Shown one piece after another: positions 26,611-35,845 of a DNA stretch of 64,000 nucleotides (within the stretch, counting starts at the first letter, position 1; every line of letters starts with the position of its first letter). A model generated the notes under the pieces. It did not search any database. It had not been told where the DNA came from and was given only the letters and a program-made list of their open reading frames with translations. This DNA is from JAKZRT01 sp965247915 (GTDB taxonomy: Bacteria; Pseudomonadota; Alphaproteobacteria; Rhodobacterales; Rhodobacteraceae): positions 806,001 through 870,000 of the forward strand of contig OZ252048.1 in NCBI GenBank assembly GCA_965247915.1, written 5' to 3'. The position numbers and the translations under genes were made by a program.

Positions 26611-26832
26611 TGCTCTGAGCGGCCATCCGACGGATACGCGTTAAAGGAGAAAGGGCCATCCATATATCGGGTTAGCTCGGAAACTTAAGTACCTCCAAAT
26701 GTGTGTGACGGACGGCGCAGAATTTACTATCGTCAGGCCACACAAACTGCGGTGTGTCAAAAACCACCGACCTGCAGTTGAGCGGCTGGGCCAAGTGAAG
26801 CAATTTAAAGATGCCCATCCAACGACCGCAGA

Positions 26833-26975
26833 GCGGACAAACCTGACCTTCGTTTTCCGTCGAAGGGTGGAAGCGACGGCACCTTTATCACAGACTGCAC
26901 CACGATACACTTTTTGCAGCGCAGCAAAGAAAGCGGCCGCTCGCGCGCGCCGCAGCGAAATCCGATGTGTACGAC
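26833..26975 (+). repeat. Dispersed roseobacter-type intergenic repeat, copy 1
   Basis: The stretch from GCGGACAAACCTGACCTTCG to CGCAGCGAAATCCG recurs in diverged form at 32527-32666 and partly at about 32685-32860. Blocks in common are GACCTTCG, TCCGTCG, GGAAGCG, GCACCTT, ATCAC, AAAGCGGCC and GCAGCGAAATCCG. The whole interval 26611-26990 has no credible gene; the repeat lies between IS1182 copy 1 and the left end of IS110. Confidence 0.6.
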
Positions 26976-27749
26976 GGCAGTCCAGATGGGGTGGATGGCT
27001 CCTGCACCCGTCGGCGTCGCAATGCGCCATAGTGCAGTTGTCGTAAACTGCTCAGAAGAGGAGCCACCCAATGCAAGTTACAACAGTTGGCCTCGATTTG
27101 GCTAAGAACAGTTTTCAGGTTCATGGTGTTACAGACAACGATGAGGTTGCGTTCAATCGTGCTTTGCGAAGAGCACAGGTGTTTCCTTTCTTTGAACGAC
27201 TTGAGCCCTGTCTTGTCGGCATCGAAGCCTGCGGATCGAGCCACTACTGGGCGCGCGAGTTGATCAAGCTGGGCCACACCGTCAAATTGATCCCACCGAT
27301 TTATGTGAAGCCTTATGTCAAACGCGGCAAATCTGATGCTGTTGATGCAGAAGCCATCTGCGAAGCTGTTACCCGTCCGACAATGCGGTTCGTTGAGGTC
27401 AAGACGCCTGCTCAGCAAGCGATACTGGCCCTGCATCGAACGCGGGATCTCATCGTCCGTCAGCGAACCCAGACGATCAATATGATGCGAGCGCAACTGG
27501 CCGAGTTCGGCATCGTCTTCCCACAAGGCGTCGGTTACGCCACCCAGTTTGCAAAACGAGTTCTCGATGGAGCGCAACCGGACCTGCCTGAGGTGGCCGG
27601 TGATGTGATCGTTCAACTGTCTGTCAATGAGCGTTCAAAAGTGACCCGGCTTCAGCGTTTAAAAGTGACCCACCCGTGATGAGGCAAAGCCAGCAGGCGA
27701 GATGCCCTCAAATAGCGAGCTCGTCTGCTGGCTTTGTTTGCGCTGCGGT

Positions 27750-28481
27750 TTATTGTTTTCGGGCCCTTTTACTCTGAGCGAACCGGTAGGATGTGTTTCC
27801 GGTTTCGATTATGGAGCAATGATGTGTCACCCTGTCGAGGAGCGCGGTTGTCATCTTGGGATCGCCGAAGACGGAGACCCATTCACCGAACTCCAGGTTG
27901 GTGGTGATGATGACGCTGGTTTTCTCGTAGAGTTTGCTTATCAGATGGAACAGCAGCGCGCCGCCGGACTTTGGGAACGGGATGTAACCCAGCTCATCAA
28001 TAATGACGCAATCCAGTGGCGTCAGTTGCCGGATGATCTTCCCGACATTACCCTCGGCCTGCTCCCTGATCAGGGCGTTGATCAGATCCACAGCATTGAA
28101 GAAGCGGGCCTTTTTGCCCTGATTGATCAATGTGGTTCCCAGAGCAATGGCGATGTGGGTTTTGCCTGTGCCAGTTCCGCCCACCAAAATGAGGTTGTGG
28201 GCGTCTTGGGTGAACTGTCCGGAGCAGAAGGGATCGATCCGAGCCTGAGTAACAGCGGCTGCGCTGTAATCGAAGGTGGCAAAATCCTTGTGATGCGGGA
28301 ACTTTGCAATCCGCATTTGATACTCGATTGAGCGGACCTGACGTTCTACGGTCTCAGCGTCGATCAGTTGTTTTATCGCAGTGGTCAGGCTCGGCGACTT
28401 GCGCGCGGACAGCAAATCATGTGCGCAAGCTGCCATTCCATGCAATCTAAGGCCAGCCAATTGATCAATGAGGGCATTCAT
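27750..28481 (-). CDS. istB: IS21 helper ATPase IstB
   Basis: A 243-residue DnaA/DnaC-like AAA+ ATPase that selects the target DNA and activates IstA. Walker A is GGTGTGKTH, Walker B VIIDELGY, followed by SVIITTNLEFGEW. Its start ATG overlaps the istA stop (ATGA), the usual coupling. Intact. Confidence 0.93.
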   Translation of the reverse strand: MNALIDQLAGLRLHGMAACAHDLLSARKSPSLTTAIKQLIDAETVERQVRSIEYQMRIAKFPHHKDFATFDYSAAAVTQARIDPFCSGQFTQDAHNLILVGGTGTGKTHIAIALGTTLINQGKKARFFNAVDLINALIREQAEGNVGKIIRQLTPLDCVIIDELGYIPFPKSGGALLFHLISKLYEKTSVIITTNLEFGEWVSVFGDPKMTTALLDRVTHHCSIIETGNTSYRFAQSKRARKQ

Positions 28482-29974
28482 GCTGTCATCTCTCGGCGGG
28501 CGCACAATGTCTCATATCGTTTGCAGTTGGCCTCCGGGCGCATCGTCAGCATGGGATAGTCATAGCTTTGTGCCAGTGGGGGGATGATCGGTTCGACCAA
28601 CTGATTGATCAAGTTGATGACGGCAGGCAAGCGTAGGGTGTTTTGCGCGACAGCCAGATCACAGGCCGTTTCCACAACGTCAATCCCGTGGTCTTGCGCC
28701 AGCATAAGAAGGTCTACAAACTCCCGATCTCCACCTTTGCCCTTCATGTAATGCACCCTGATCTGGTGCATGGCATCTGGCAGGTGCCAATCCACAAAGG
28801 GCGCGCCATCACGCAGGGCTCCGGGCTTGCGTACCAGCAAAGGGACATAATGCCAGGGCTCAAAGTAACTGATATTACGGGTAAAGTGACGTTTGTGCTC
28901 GGCGATCACATCTTGACCTGCAACCACTTTGACGCAACCGGCATAGGCCCGCAACGAGACATGGTTTCCAGCAAAACAGGCCGGAACGCTGTAGCGGTTG
29001 CTGTCATATTGAACCAGGCAAGTAGAGCGCACCCGAACGGCCTTCTCAACATAGCCATCAAAAGGGCGGCCGAGAGGGCGCAGTTCAGCCTGTTCTGCAG
29101 CAAAGACAGCATCAACTGTCTGATCCTGTCGCTCTGGATGGGGGCGTGATCCAAGGGCATCACATTGCAGATACAGCCAGGCATTCAGGCCCTCCAAATC
29201 ATCAAAAGCCAGTTTGGGCGTGAACAGCCGACTGCGCAAAAACTGCACCTGGTTTTCGACCTGACCCTTTTCCCAGCCCGACGCGGGCGTGCAGGCCACC
29301 GGTTCCATGACATAGTGGTTCATCAAGGCCAGAAAGCGTGGGTGAAAGATCCGGTCTTTCGAGCGCGATACATAGGTCACCATTGTCTTGGGATTATCGA
29401 TGATCACACGGCGCGGAACCCCGCCATAAAAGGTCAACGCTCTCACGAAAGCGTCAAGCACCATCTCTTGAGGTTCCCCGGGGTAGGCCACAACAAAGGG
29501 CTTGCGGCTGTGGCACAGACGGAAGTGGGCAATCTTCACCTTCTGGGCAATTCCGCCCAAGACGACATGTTCTTCGCTCCAGTCAAACTGCAGCGCATCG
29601 CCAGACTGGAACTGCAACGGAATGAACGCATCTCCTGACCTCAAACCCGTGCGTTTCAGGTCTCGAACAAAACGCTGAACTGGCGAATACGACCCCGTAT
29701 ATCCTTCCAAAACCAGCTGCTCATAAAGCTTCACCCCTGTCCGACGTTCTCGGCGAGGGCGCTTCAGGTCCTGCTCAAACAAGGTTTGGAGCCGCTCTTC
29801 ATAGTCACACAATTTGTGCCGAACTGGATCAACCTGACGATGGTAGCTCGGAGGCGAGCTGTCCTTCAGATACTTCCTGATCGTGTTCCGCGACAATCCC
29901 GTCTCCCGGCCCACAGATCTAATACTTCGCCCATCACGCAAAACCATGCGACGGATCTTCGCTGCACTTTCCAT
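28478..29974 (-). CDS. istA: IS21 transposase IstA
   Basis: About 498 residues. An N-terminal HTH (MVLRDGRSIRSVGRETGLSR) precedes an RNase-H-like core with D in LQFDWSEEHV, D in VIIDNPKTMV and E in GWEKGQVENQVQFL. I used the ATG at 29974 (MESAAKIRR); a GTG nine bases upstream is equally possible. Intact, so this IS21 may be mobile. Confidence 0.9.
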   Translation of the reverse strand: MESAAKIRRMVLRDGRSIRSVGRETGLSRNTIRKYLKDSSPPSYHRQVDPVRHKLCDYEERLQTLFEQDLKRPRRERRTGVKLYEQLVLEGYTGSYSPVQRFVRDLKRTGLRSGDAFIPLQFQSGDALQFDWSEEHVVLGGIAQKVKIAHFRLCHSRKPFVVAYPGEPQEMVLDAFVRALTFYGGVPRRVIIDNPKTMVTYVSRSKDRIFHPRFLALMNHYVMEPVACTPASGWEKGQVENQVQFLRSRLFTPKLAFDDLEGLNAWLYLQCDALGSRPHPERQDQTVDAVFAAEQAELRPLGRPFDGYVEKAVRVRSTCLVQYDSNRYSVPACFAGNHVSLRAYAGCVKVVAGQDVIAEHKRHFTRNISYFEPWHYVPLLVRKPGALRDGAPFVDWHLPDAMHQIRVHYMKGKGGDREFVDLLMLAQDHGIDVVETACDLAVAQNTLRLPAVINLINQLVEPIIPPLAQSYDYPMLTMRPEANCKRYETLCARREMTA

Positions 29975-30943
29975 CAATATCACCTGCTCATTCTCCGCGC
30001 CAATACGCGCGGACGTTAACAAAACAAGAGGGTCAATTTTAAACGATCATAACCCACCTAAGTGGGTCAGTTTTGCATGCCGATTCACAAACTGTCCGAA
30101 CAGCTTCTCTTTCTACATGGGAAAGTGGCTTGGTACTCGCTTGAGATGACGCGGGTTGCCAAACGGGAGGATCGCGTTGCGTTGTTGCAAACGATCCCCG
30201 GCATCGGGCCTATTACGGCTTCCGCCATAGTCGCCACTGTCGGGACCGGAAGACAGTTCAACAACGGTCGCGAGTTCGCAGCTTGGCTGGGTCTGACCCC
30301 GCTCAATCGATCCAGTGGTGGCAAGGAACGCTTGGGGCGCATCTCGAAGATGGGTGACCGATACATTCGTCGCTTGCTCGTGATTGGCATGATGTCCCGG
30401 ATGCGGCAGATCATCCAAAAGCCCGAGAGGTATGATCCATGGTTCGCGGACATCCTTGCACGCAAGCCTGGCAAAGTAGCGGCTGTCGCTATGGCCAACA
30501 AAACAGCGCGAATAGTCTGGGCCGTCCTGACCCGCAATGAGCCGTACAAAGTGCGCAACATCTGACCCAAACAACCGCCTACAAAGATAGCAAGACCAAT
30601 GAAATGATGGAAAACTTGTCAGCCCTTAAATCAAGACACCCCGTGGTTTGTCCTGAACGCTCGCTGTTCGATGTGCAGAATGGGACTTGGTTTGTGAAAA
30701 CCATCAGGGCCAGCGGCCACATGCGCCGCGCAAACAGGCCGGACACAAGACCGCATCTGACAAAAGACCAATCACATCAAAAATATCTTGCTAAGCAGGA
30801 GCCATCCACACAGGACAAACCGGACTCATGCAGGTGCAGCACGATCCACGGTGGTGGCGGAGGCGCGGCTTCCACGCAGAATGTCGCAGTGCGGCGGAAC
30901 TTCCCCAAAGCGGTCATTCGCGACAGGCTATTGGGCCCAATTC

Positions 30944-32480
30944 TATTCTGTTGAAAAAGTCTTCTTGATTTTAGATCATCTCGCTGATTCAATCTCTGCA
31001 TTGATGCGGGGGATTGGCGGCGATGTTGGGACCGAAGCAAGAGGCACAGAGCGCGCTTTTCTATGACTTCTCGATAGAAGACCACGTCCCGCAAGATCAT
31101 CTGCTGCGGTCGATTGATCGCTTCGTCGACCTGTCCTGCATCCGCCAGCATCTCGCGCCATTTTACAGCTCAACCGGCCGCCCTTCGATTGATCCTGAGC
31201 TGCTGATCCGCATGCTGCTGGTGGGCTACTGCCTGGGCATCCGCTCGGAGCGGAGGCTGTGCGAGGAAGTGCATCTCAATCTGGCGTATCGCTGGTTTTG
31301 CCGCCTGGACCTGACAGATCAGGTGCCTGACCACTCGACATTCTCAAAGAACCGGCATGGCCGTTTCCGTGACAGTGACCTGCTGCGTCATCTCTTTGAG
31401 ACGGTCGTGGCGCGTTGCATTGCCGAGGGGCTGGTCAGTGGCCAGCGCTTTGCGGCGGATGCCAGTCTCATTGAGGCCGACGCAAATAAACAGAACTCCA
31501 CCGCCAAAGAAGATTGGGATCACAGCACGATTGACCCCGATGACGCACCTCGTGCGGTGCGGGAATATCTCGACGTTCTGGATGACGCGGCCTTTGGCGC
31601 GGCGACGACCGTTGAACCGAAGTTCACGTCTCACTCCGACCCATCCAGTCAATGGACAGCGGCCCGCAAAGGTCCTGCGTTCTTTGCCTATTCAACCAAT
31701 TATCTGATCGATACTGATCACGGTGTCATCGTGGACGTGGAAGCCACACGATCAATCCGACAGGCGGAGGTCGGGTCTGTGCGTACAATGCTGGATCGGG
31801 TCAAAGAAGGGTTTGGCCTGCATCCAGAGCGCATCATTGCTGACACGGCTTATGGTTCAGGCCCCATGCTTGGATGGTTGGTGGATCGCGGCATCGCTCC
31901 GCATATCCCGGTAATCGACAAAGCTGGCCGAACCGATGGCACCTGGACACGAGCCGATTTTGAATGGGACGCTGAGAACGACCAGTACATCTGTCCCGAG
32001 GGACAGGCGTTGAAGCAGTTCCGCCGCAACTACTCAGACCCCAAGCGTGGCCCGTCCGACAAAGGCACTGCCAAGTATCGCGCGCTGAAACTGACTTGCC
32101 AAAGTTGCCCGTCCAAGGCGCGCTGCTGTCCCAACATGGATGCCCGATCCATCACCCGCGAAGAACACGAAGATGCCAGACAAGTTGCCCGAGACATCGC
32201 AAAAACCAGGCAATATGAAATCTCGATGAAGCTGCGGAAAAAAGTCGAGATGCTGTTTGCTCACCTCAAACGCATTCTTGGCCTTGGACGGCTCCGATTA
32301 CGCGGCCCATGCGGCGCAAACGATGAATTCCTCCTCGCTGCCACCGCCCAGAACCTTCGGAAACTGGCCAAGATCTTTCCTGCACCGCAGAAACCGCGAA
32401 CAGCCTGACCAGAAAGGTGTTCGGGCTCACATACAACGGCCACTTTCTGCACCTGCAACACGTTGTTTTTCAACAGAATC
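30944..32480 (+). mobile_element. IS1182-family element, copy 2
   Basis: Same 1537-bp element as 25074-26610, in direct orientation. It is flanked by AATTC on both sides (30939-30943 and 32481-32485), a plausible 5-bp target duplication. That supports independent transposition of this copy. Confidence 0.9.
31023..32408 (+). CDS. IS1182-family transposase, copy 2
   Basis: Identical to the copy at 25153-26538 except that the second codon is TTG (Leu) instead of TCG (Ser), with one further silent change seen near 31129. All catalytic motifs are present. Confidence 0.92.
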   Translation: MLGPKQEAQSALFYDFSIEDHVPQDHLLRSIDRFVDLSCIRQHLAPFYSSTGRPSIDPELLIRMLLVGYCLGIRSERRLCEEVHLNLAYRWFCRLDLTDQVPDHSTFSKNRHGRFRDSDLLRHLFETVVARCIAEGLVSGQRFAADASLIEADANKQNSTAKEDWDHSTIDPDDAPRAVREYLDVLDDAAFGAATTVEPKFTSHSDPSSQWTAARKGPAFFAYSTNYLIDTDHGVIVDVEATRSIRQAEVGSVRTMLDRVKEGFGLHPERIIADTAYGSGPMLGWLVDRGIAPHIPVIDKAGRTDGTWTRADFEWDAENDQYICPEGQALKQFRRNYSDPKRGPSDKGTAKYRALKLTCQSCPSKARCCPNMDARSITREEHEDARQVARDIAKTRQYEISMKLRKKVEMLFAHLKRILGLGRLRLRGPCGANDEFLLAATAQNLRKLAKIFPAPQKPRTA

Positions 32481-32526
32481 AATTCCAAACCAGTCGTTCG
32501 CTGCGGGCGAGTCCGATGTCTTACAT

Positions 32527-32860
32527 GCGGGACAAACCCGACCTTCGCTTTCCGTCGTAGGATGGGAGCGGCAGCACCTTCATCACCGACCGCACCACAC
32601 TACACTTTTCGCAGTGAAGCGAAGAAAGCGGCCTTTCGTGCGCCCCGCAGCGAAATCCGGTTTCGGAATGACTGGGTTGCGGACAGTGCCGACCTTCGTC
32701 TTGCGTCCTAAGACGTGAGTGACGGCACCATTACCACCGAGTGAATCTGGCTAGGCTTGTTGCGGTGCAGCGACAAAAGCGGCCATTCGCACTCCGCGCC
32801 GCGAAATCCGGTGCCGGAACGACTGCAGTGCGGGACAAAGCCGTCGTCCGCCGAATGGCA
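32527..32860 (+). repeat. Dispersed intergenic repeat, copies 2 and 3 in tandem
   Basis: Copy 2 (about 32527-32666) aligns along its length with 26833-26975; copy 3 (about 32685-32860) keeps GACCTTCGTCTTGCGTC, GACGGCACCAT, AAAAGCGGCCATTCGC and GCGAAATCCG. The 492-bp gap 32481-32972 holds only these repeats and no credible gene. All open frames here are broken and unlike any family I know. Confidence 0.6.
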
Positions 32861-32972
32861 GCTTACGGAGCAGGACAGAAACCGTCATTACCGCCGGTGG
32901 CGCAAACCTTATGCCCAAACCTGCATCACAAACGAGCAGTGCGCCAAAAAGGAACAGGGTCAGTCACTGGAC

Positions 32973-34148
32973 CTAGCCGTTCAGGTAATCCCAGACGCGG
33001 GAGATCACGACCGAGCCTTCGCCCACCGCGCTGGCCACACGCTTTACTGACCCGGCCCGCACGTCGCCCACAGCAAAAATCCCGGGATGCGACGTGGAAT
33101 AAACCGAATGCACCCCGGCGTTCTCACCGGTCAGCACGAATCCTGTGGCGACGACGAGTGCCTTCGCACAAGTCTTGGTCCCGTCTTCTAGGGTAACGCA
33201 AAACACCCCGTCTTCGCGTTGGTCGAGCGCCGCCGCGCGCCGAGGCACAGCAAATTTCGTGCCAAACTTCATCGCCTGAATCTCGCCGCGCCAGCACAGA
33301 TCCGCACCCGAGATGCCGGTGGGAAACCCCATGTAGTTTTCGATCCGGCTCGATGTTCCGGCTTGTCCGCCGATGGCAAGGTCTTCGAGGACCAACGCCG
33401 AAAGCCCTTCGGCGCCCGCATAGACAGCCGCCGCAACTCCGGCGGGGCCGCCGCCGACGATCAGGATGTCATTGACCGTGTCAGGGTCGAAAGTGAGATC
33501 GAGGCCGAGCCGTGCGGCAATCACACGCAGCGAAGGGTCGGCAATCACCTCGTCCTTGGCGAAGATAACTGCCGGTTGCGCCTCGCCGATGGCGCATTGA
33601 TTGGCCAGCGCCCGTGCCTCGTTCTCGCCTAGGGTCAGGTTTCGGACGGGGATCTTGTTGCGCCCTGCGAAGCTCGCAATTTCGCGGATATTGCGGTCAA
33701 CCTCGGCCCCGATCAGGGTGAGTACGCCCCCGCCTCTTTCCAGCATGCCCCGGCGCCGGGCCGCCAGAACGGTAATGATGATGTCCGACATCTCGGGGAC
33801 GTGGGACATCAGATCGAGCATCTCTTGGCGCTCGACGCACAAGAGCCTTGTGTCCACGACCGCGCGGCCAGTGAGCTGCAAGGTGCCTCCTGACAGGAAG
33901 GAGATTTCCCCCAGGAACTGTGTCGGCCCCATGGTGGGGAAGCCGTATCGCGCACCGCTCTTGGGATCGACGCCCTCGACTTCGCCTTCCAGAATGTAGC
34001 AGAAGCGATCCATCACATCGCCGGCGCGAAACAGAACCTCGCCTGCGGAATGGTTTTCCTCGGAACCTATTCCGCGCATCGCGGCGATATGCTCCTCTGT
34101 GAGGGGCGTCCGTTCCATTTTAAAGACGTCTTGGGCGAATGTTTCCAA
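32973..34148 (-). CDS. Cyclic-nucleotide-binding domain/thioredoxin-reductase fusion lacking its NADPH domain
   Basis: 391 residues from a TTG start with AAGGA 7 bases upstream. Residues about 13-135 are a CRP-type cNMP-binding sensor; about 155-220 a linker domain; about 225-336 the FAD half of a thioredoxin-reductase-like protein (ILIVGGGPAGVAAAVY, GGQAGTSSRIENYMGFP). At 336/337 (VVATG|FVLTGENAG) the sequence jumps to the C-terminal FAD segment SHPGIFAVGDVRAGSVKR. Relatives I know are about 150-165 residues longer there and hold the second GxGxxA/G NADPH fold and redox cysteines. It can probably still bind FAD but not act as an NADPH reductase. Confidence 0.82.
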   Translation of the reverse strand: METFAQDVFKMERTPLTEEHIAAMRGIGSEENHSAGEVLFRAGDVMDRFCYILEGEVEGVDPKSGARYGFPTMGPTQFLGEISFLSGGTLQLTGRAVVDTRLLCVERQEMLDLMSHVPEMSDIIITVLAARRRGMLERGGGVLTLIGAEVDRNIREIASFAGRNKIPVRNLTLGENEARALANQCAIGEAQPAVIFAKDEVIADPSLRVIAARLGLDLTFDPDTVNDILIVGGGPAGVAAAVYAGAEGLSALVLEDLAIGGQAGTSSRIENYMGFPTGISGADLCWRGEIQAMKFGTKFAVPRRAAALDQREDGVFCVTLEDGTKTCAKALVVATGFVLTGENAGVHSVYSTSHPGIFAVGDVRAGSVKRVASAVGEGSVVISRVWDYLNG

Positions 34149-34151
34149 AGG

Positions 34152-34401
34152 TCAGTCCTTCTGCTCGGTCATGCGGTCTTGGTCCTCGGCCCTTAACGCT
34201 TCGATGCCCAGATCGGGGATGCGCATGTCATGGAGGTGATCCACGACACCCCGCAGTTTGCACCGTGGTAGGGCCATCTTCAGGCATGTTAGCGCCTGAA
34301 GATCCAGCACTCCCCATTTGGGTGCCGGATCGCCGACACTAAGGTCGCGCAACCCAACTTTCCAAGCCTTTTCGCGCGAGCCCGGCGAAAACGATAGTTT
34401 A
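34152..34401 (-). pseudogene. C-terminal fragment of an unidentified gene cut by IS630
   Basis: An open frame runs from the IS630 edge to a stop at 34152-34154, three bases before the TTG start of the reductase-like gene, so the two were an operon. The native part is about 80 residues (SPGSREKAWKVGLRDLSVGD, then PKWGVLDLQALTCLKMALPR, ending MTEQKD). I do not recognise the family. Its N-terminus was lost to the IS630 insertion. Confidence 0.5.
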
Positions 34402-35457
34402 AAGCATATTGCATTTAATCTGAGGCATATCCCGCGGCCTTGAGGAAGTTCCAGCATTGGTCTGGGTCGAAGAGATCACAAATGTCGCTGAGGGCGTCAA
34501 AGAGGGCATCGAAGGTTCTTGCTCCAACCCTTCGCAGGTGAGCTTTCAACTTTGAGAACGCCATTTCGATCGGGTTAAGATCCGGGGAGTAGGGTGGCAG
34601 GAACAAGAACCAGCATCCGCGCGCCCTCAACGCCTGTGCCGCGCGGTGGCTTTTGTGGGTGGAAAGATTGTCGAGAATGACCACAGTTCCAGGGTCCAGC
34701 GCAGGCGCAAGCTGGGTCTCGATATAAGTCTCGAACGCCGATCCATCCATTGCGCCGCTGATCACCCAGGGTGCAATCAGCGCGTTATGGGTCAGCCCGG
34801 CGATGAAGGTCTGCGTGCCCCATTTTCCAAAGGGTGCGGTGCCATAAAGCCGCTCACCCCTGAAGCTGCGCCCGCGCAACCGGGTGAGGTTGGTTTTGAC
34901 GGCGGTTTCATCGATGAATACCAGCCTGTGCGGTTCGGCGCGCATGCGCGGCTGGCGGCGGCTGATCCATTCCCTTCGCGCCTTATGCAGGGCGGGCCGG
35001 TCACGTTCCTGCGCGACAAGTCCTTTTTTTATATGAAAACCCTGCGCGTTCCAGAGCCCGGTGGATTGAGGAGAGCTGAACGCTCACGCCGTGCGTCTCC
35101 GCAAGCGCACCCGCAAGTTCCTGCAATGTTATGTCCGGTTCAGCCCGGACAATCTCGATCAGGAAACCCGCATGCGGTGCCAGCTTGCCAAACCGGCCCG
35201 CTGGCCTGCCCTGTGGCTTGGGTGTGACCTCGCCCCGCTCACGTTGATCCGCCGCATAACGCACCGCCGTCGCTGCACTGACGCCATAAACCCGCCCCGC
35301 AGCGCGACAAGAGTTTCCGGCCGCAATATACCCGCATATCCGCTGCCGAAGATCCAAAGAATACGGTTTGCCCATGCTCCACCCCCTCACGGGAAATGAA
35401 TCAGACAAACAACACTTTGGGAATCCCCTTTCGATTCACATCAAACGCAAACCGCTT
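34402..35457 (-). mobile_element. IS630-family element, copy 1
   Basis: 1056 bp between TA dinucleotides (34400-34401 and 35458-35459), the IS630/Tc1 target. The ends AAGCATATTGCATTT and (reverse) AAGCGGTTTGCGTTT are imperfect inverted repeats. It is nearly identical to 37475-38530 (about three base differences seen). Confidence 0.9.
34415..35375 (-). CDS. IS630-family transposase (two frames, A7 slippery site), copy 1
   Basis: The first frame (MGKPYSLDLRQRICGYIAAG, HTH region, to 35001) and the second (from about 35030 to 34415) overlap at an A7 run on the coding strand (35024-35030). The second frame carries D in VFIDETAVKTNL, D in VILDNLSTHKS and E in SPDLNPIEMAFSKLK. Frameshifting on A6-A7 runs is known for IS630, so I read this as one protein of about 320 residues made by programmed frameshift. 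Confidence 0.85.
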
Positions 35458-35459
35458 TA

Positions 35460-35789
35460 GATTCAATTTTTGGCGACTTGGGTCAGTGCCTTTCTGACTG
35501 CAAAAAAATTTGCTGCTTGGAAATTGGCCAAGACGAGTGGCCTTGGGAAAAATATCTAGCTGAATTTGACGCTCTAAAAACCAACTATCAACAGTACATA
35601 TCGGAATATAACGGTGGAAGAAAAAACATCGTGGGTGTCAACGATATTTCGATTATCGCTTTGGCCAAGACTTTGGGTCTGCCTGTTATGAGTATGGAAA
35701 AACCGACTACAAACCTGGCGAGTGAAAAGCGGCTTCGCATACCGGATGTTTGTGTCCTTGAGAAAGTAATACTGTCCGTCGTCATATAA
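35460..35789 (+). pseudogene. DUF4411 (PIN-like toxin) fragment between two IS elements
   Basis: The frame opens at the IS630 edge without a start. It reads DEWPWEKYLAEFDALKTNYQ and then DISIIALAKTLGLPVMSMEK and RLRIPDVC, the pattern of the C-terminal half of DUF4411, a PIN-like family found in toxin-antitoxin pairs. The N-terminus is missing. Native coding ends at about 35771 where IS3 begins; beyond IS3 the bases GCTCACAAGCCGCCAGAATAA could supply the original last codons. Strongly AT-rich compared with core genes. Confidence 0.6.
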
Positions 35790-35845
35790 AATGGGACATC
35801 AGAGCGGTTTGAGTTTTGGAGGCTCTGGTTCGTTTGTGTGATTGA

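Larger units (their letters stand above)
27622..30077 (-). mobile_element. IS21-family element nested in IS110
   Basis: 2456 bp, starting TGTCAATGAGCGTTCAAAAG and ending ...GGTCAGTTTTGCA, with multiple internal terminal repeats of GTTTAAAA(G/T)TGACCC type, typical of IS21. Flanking TGTC and TGCC form an imperfect 4-bp duplication. It carries istA and istB on the minus strand. Confidence 0.85.
27071..30565 (+). pseudogene. IS110-family transposase, interrupted by IS21
   Basis: The N-terminal part (27071-27621) has the DEDD-type motifs VGLDLAKN, GIEACGSS and KSDAVDAEAI. The C-terminal part (30078-30565) has IPGIGPITASAIVATVG, SSGGKERLGRISKMGDRYIRR and the MANKTARIVWA end. Removing 27622-30077 plus one 4-base duplication restores a single frame reading VQLSIHKLSEQ, giving a protein of about 340 residues, a normal length. 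Confidence 0.88.
26991..30809 (+). mobile_element. IS110-family element, split by a nested IS21
   Basis: Inverted 14-mers GTGGATGGCTCCTG at 26991-27004 and CAGGAGCCATCCAC at 30796-30809 mark the two sides. IS110 elements normally lack long terminal repeats, so these may be subterminal. Between them is an IS110 transposase gene interrupted at 27621/30078 by an IS21. About 245 non-coding bases follow the transposase stop, as in other IS110 members and as in the remnant at 47913-48180. Confidence 0.75.

Noticed and set aside
26611..27030. Minus-strand frame of 129 codons between IS1182 and IS110
   Set aside because: It is Arg/Ser-rich with no recognisable domain and coincides with the dispersed intergenic repeat, so it is not treated as a gene.
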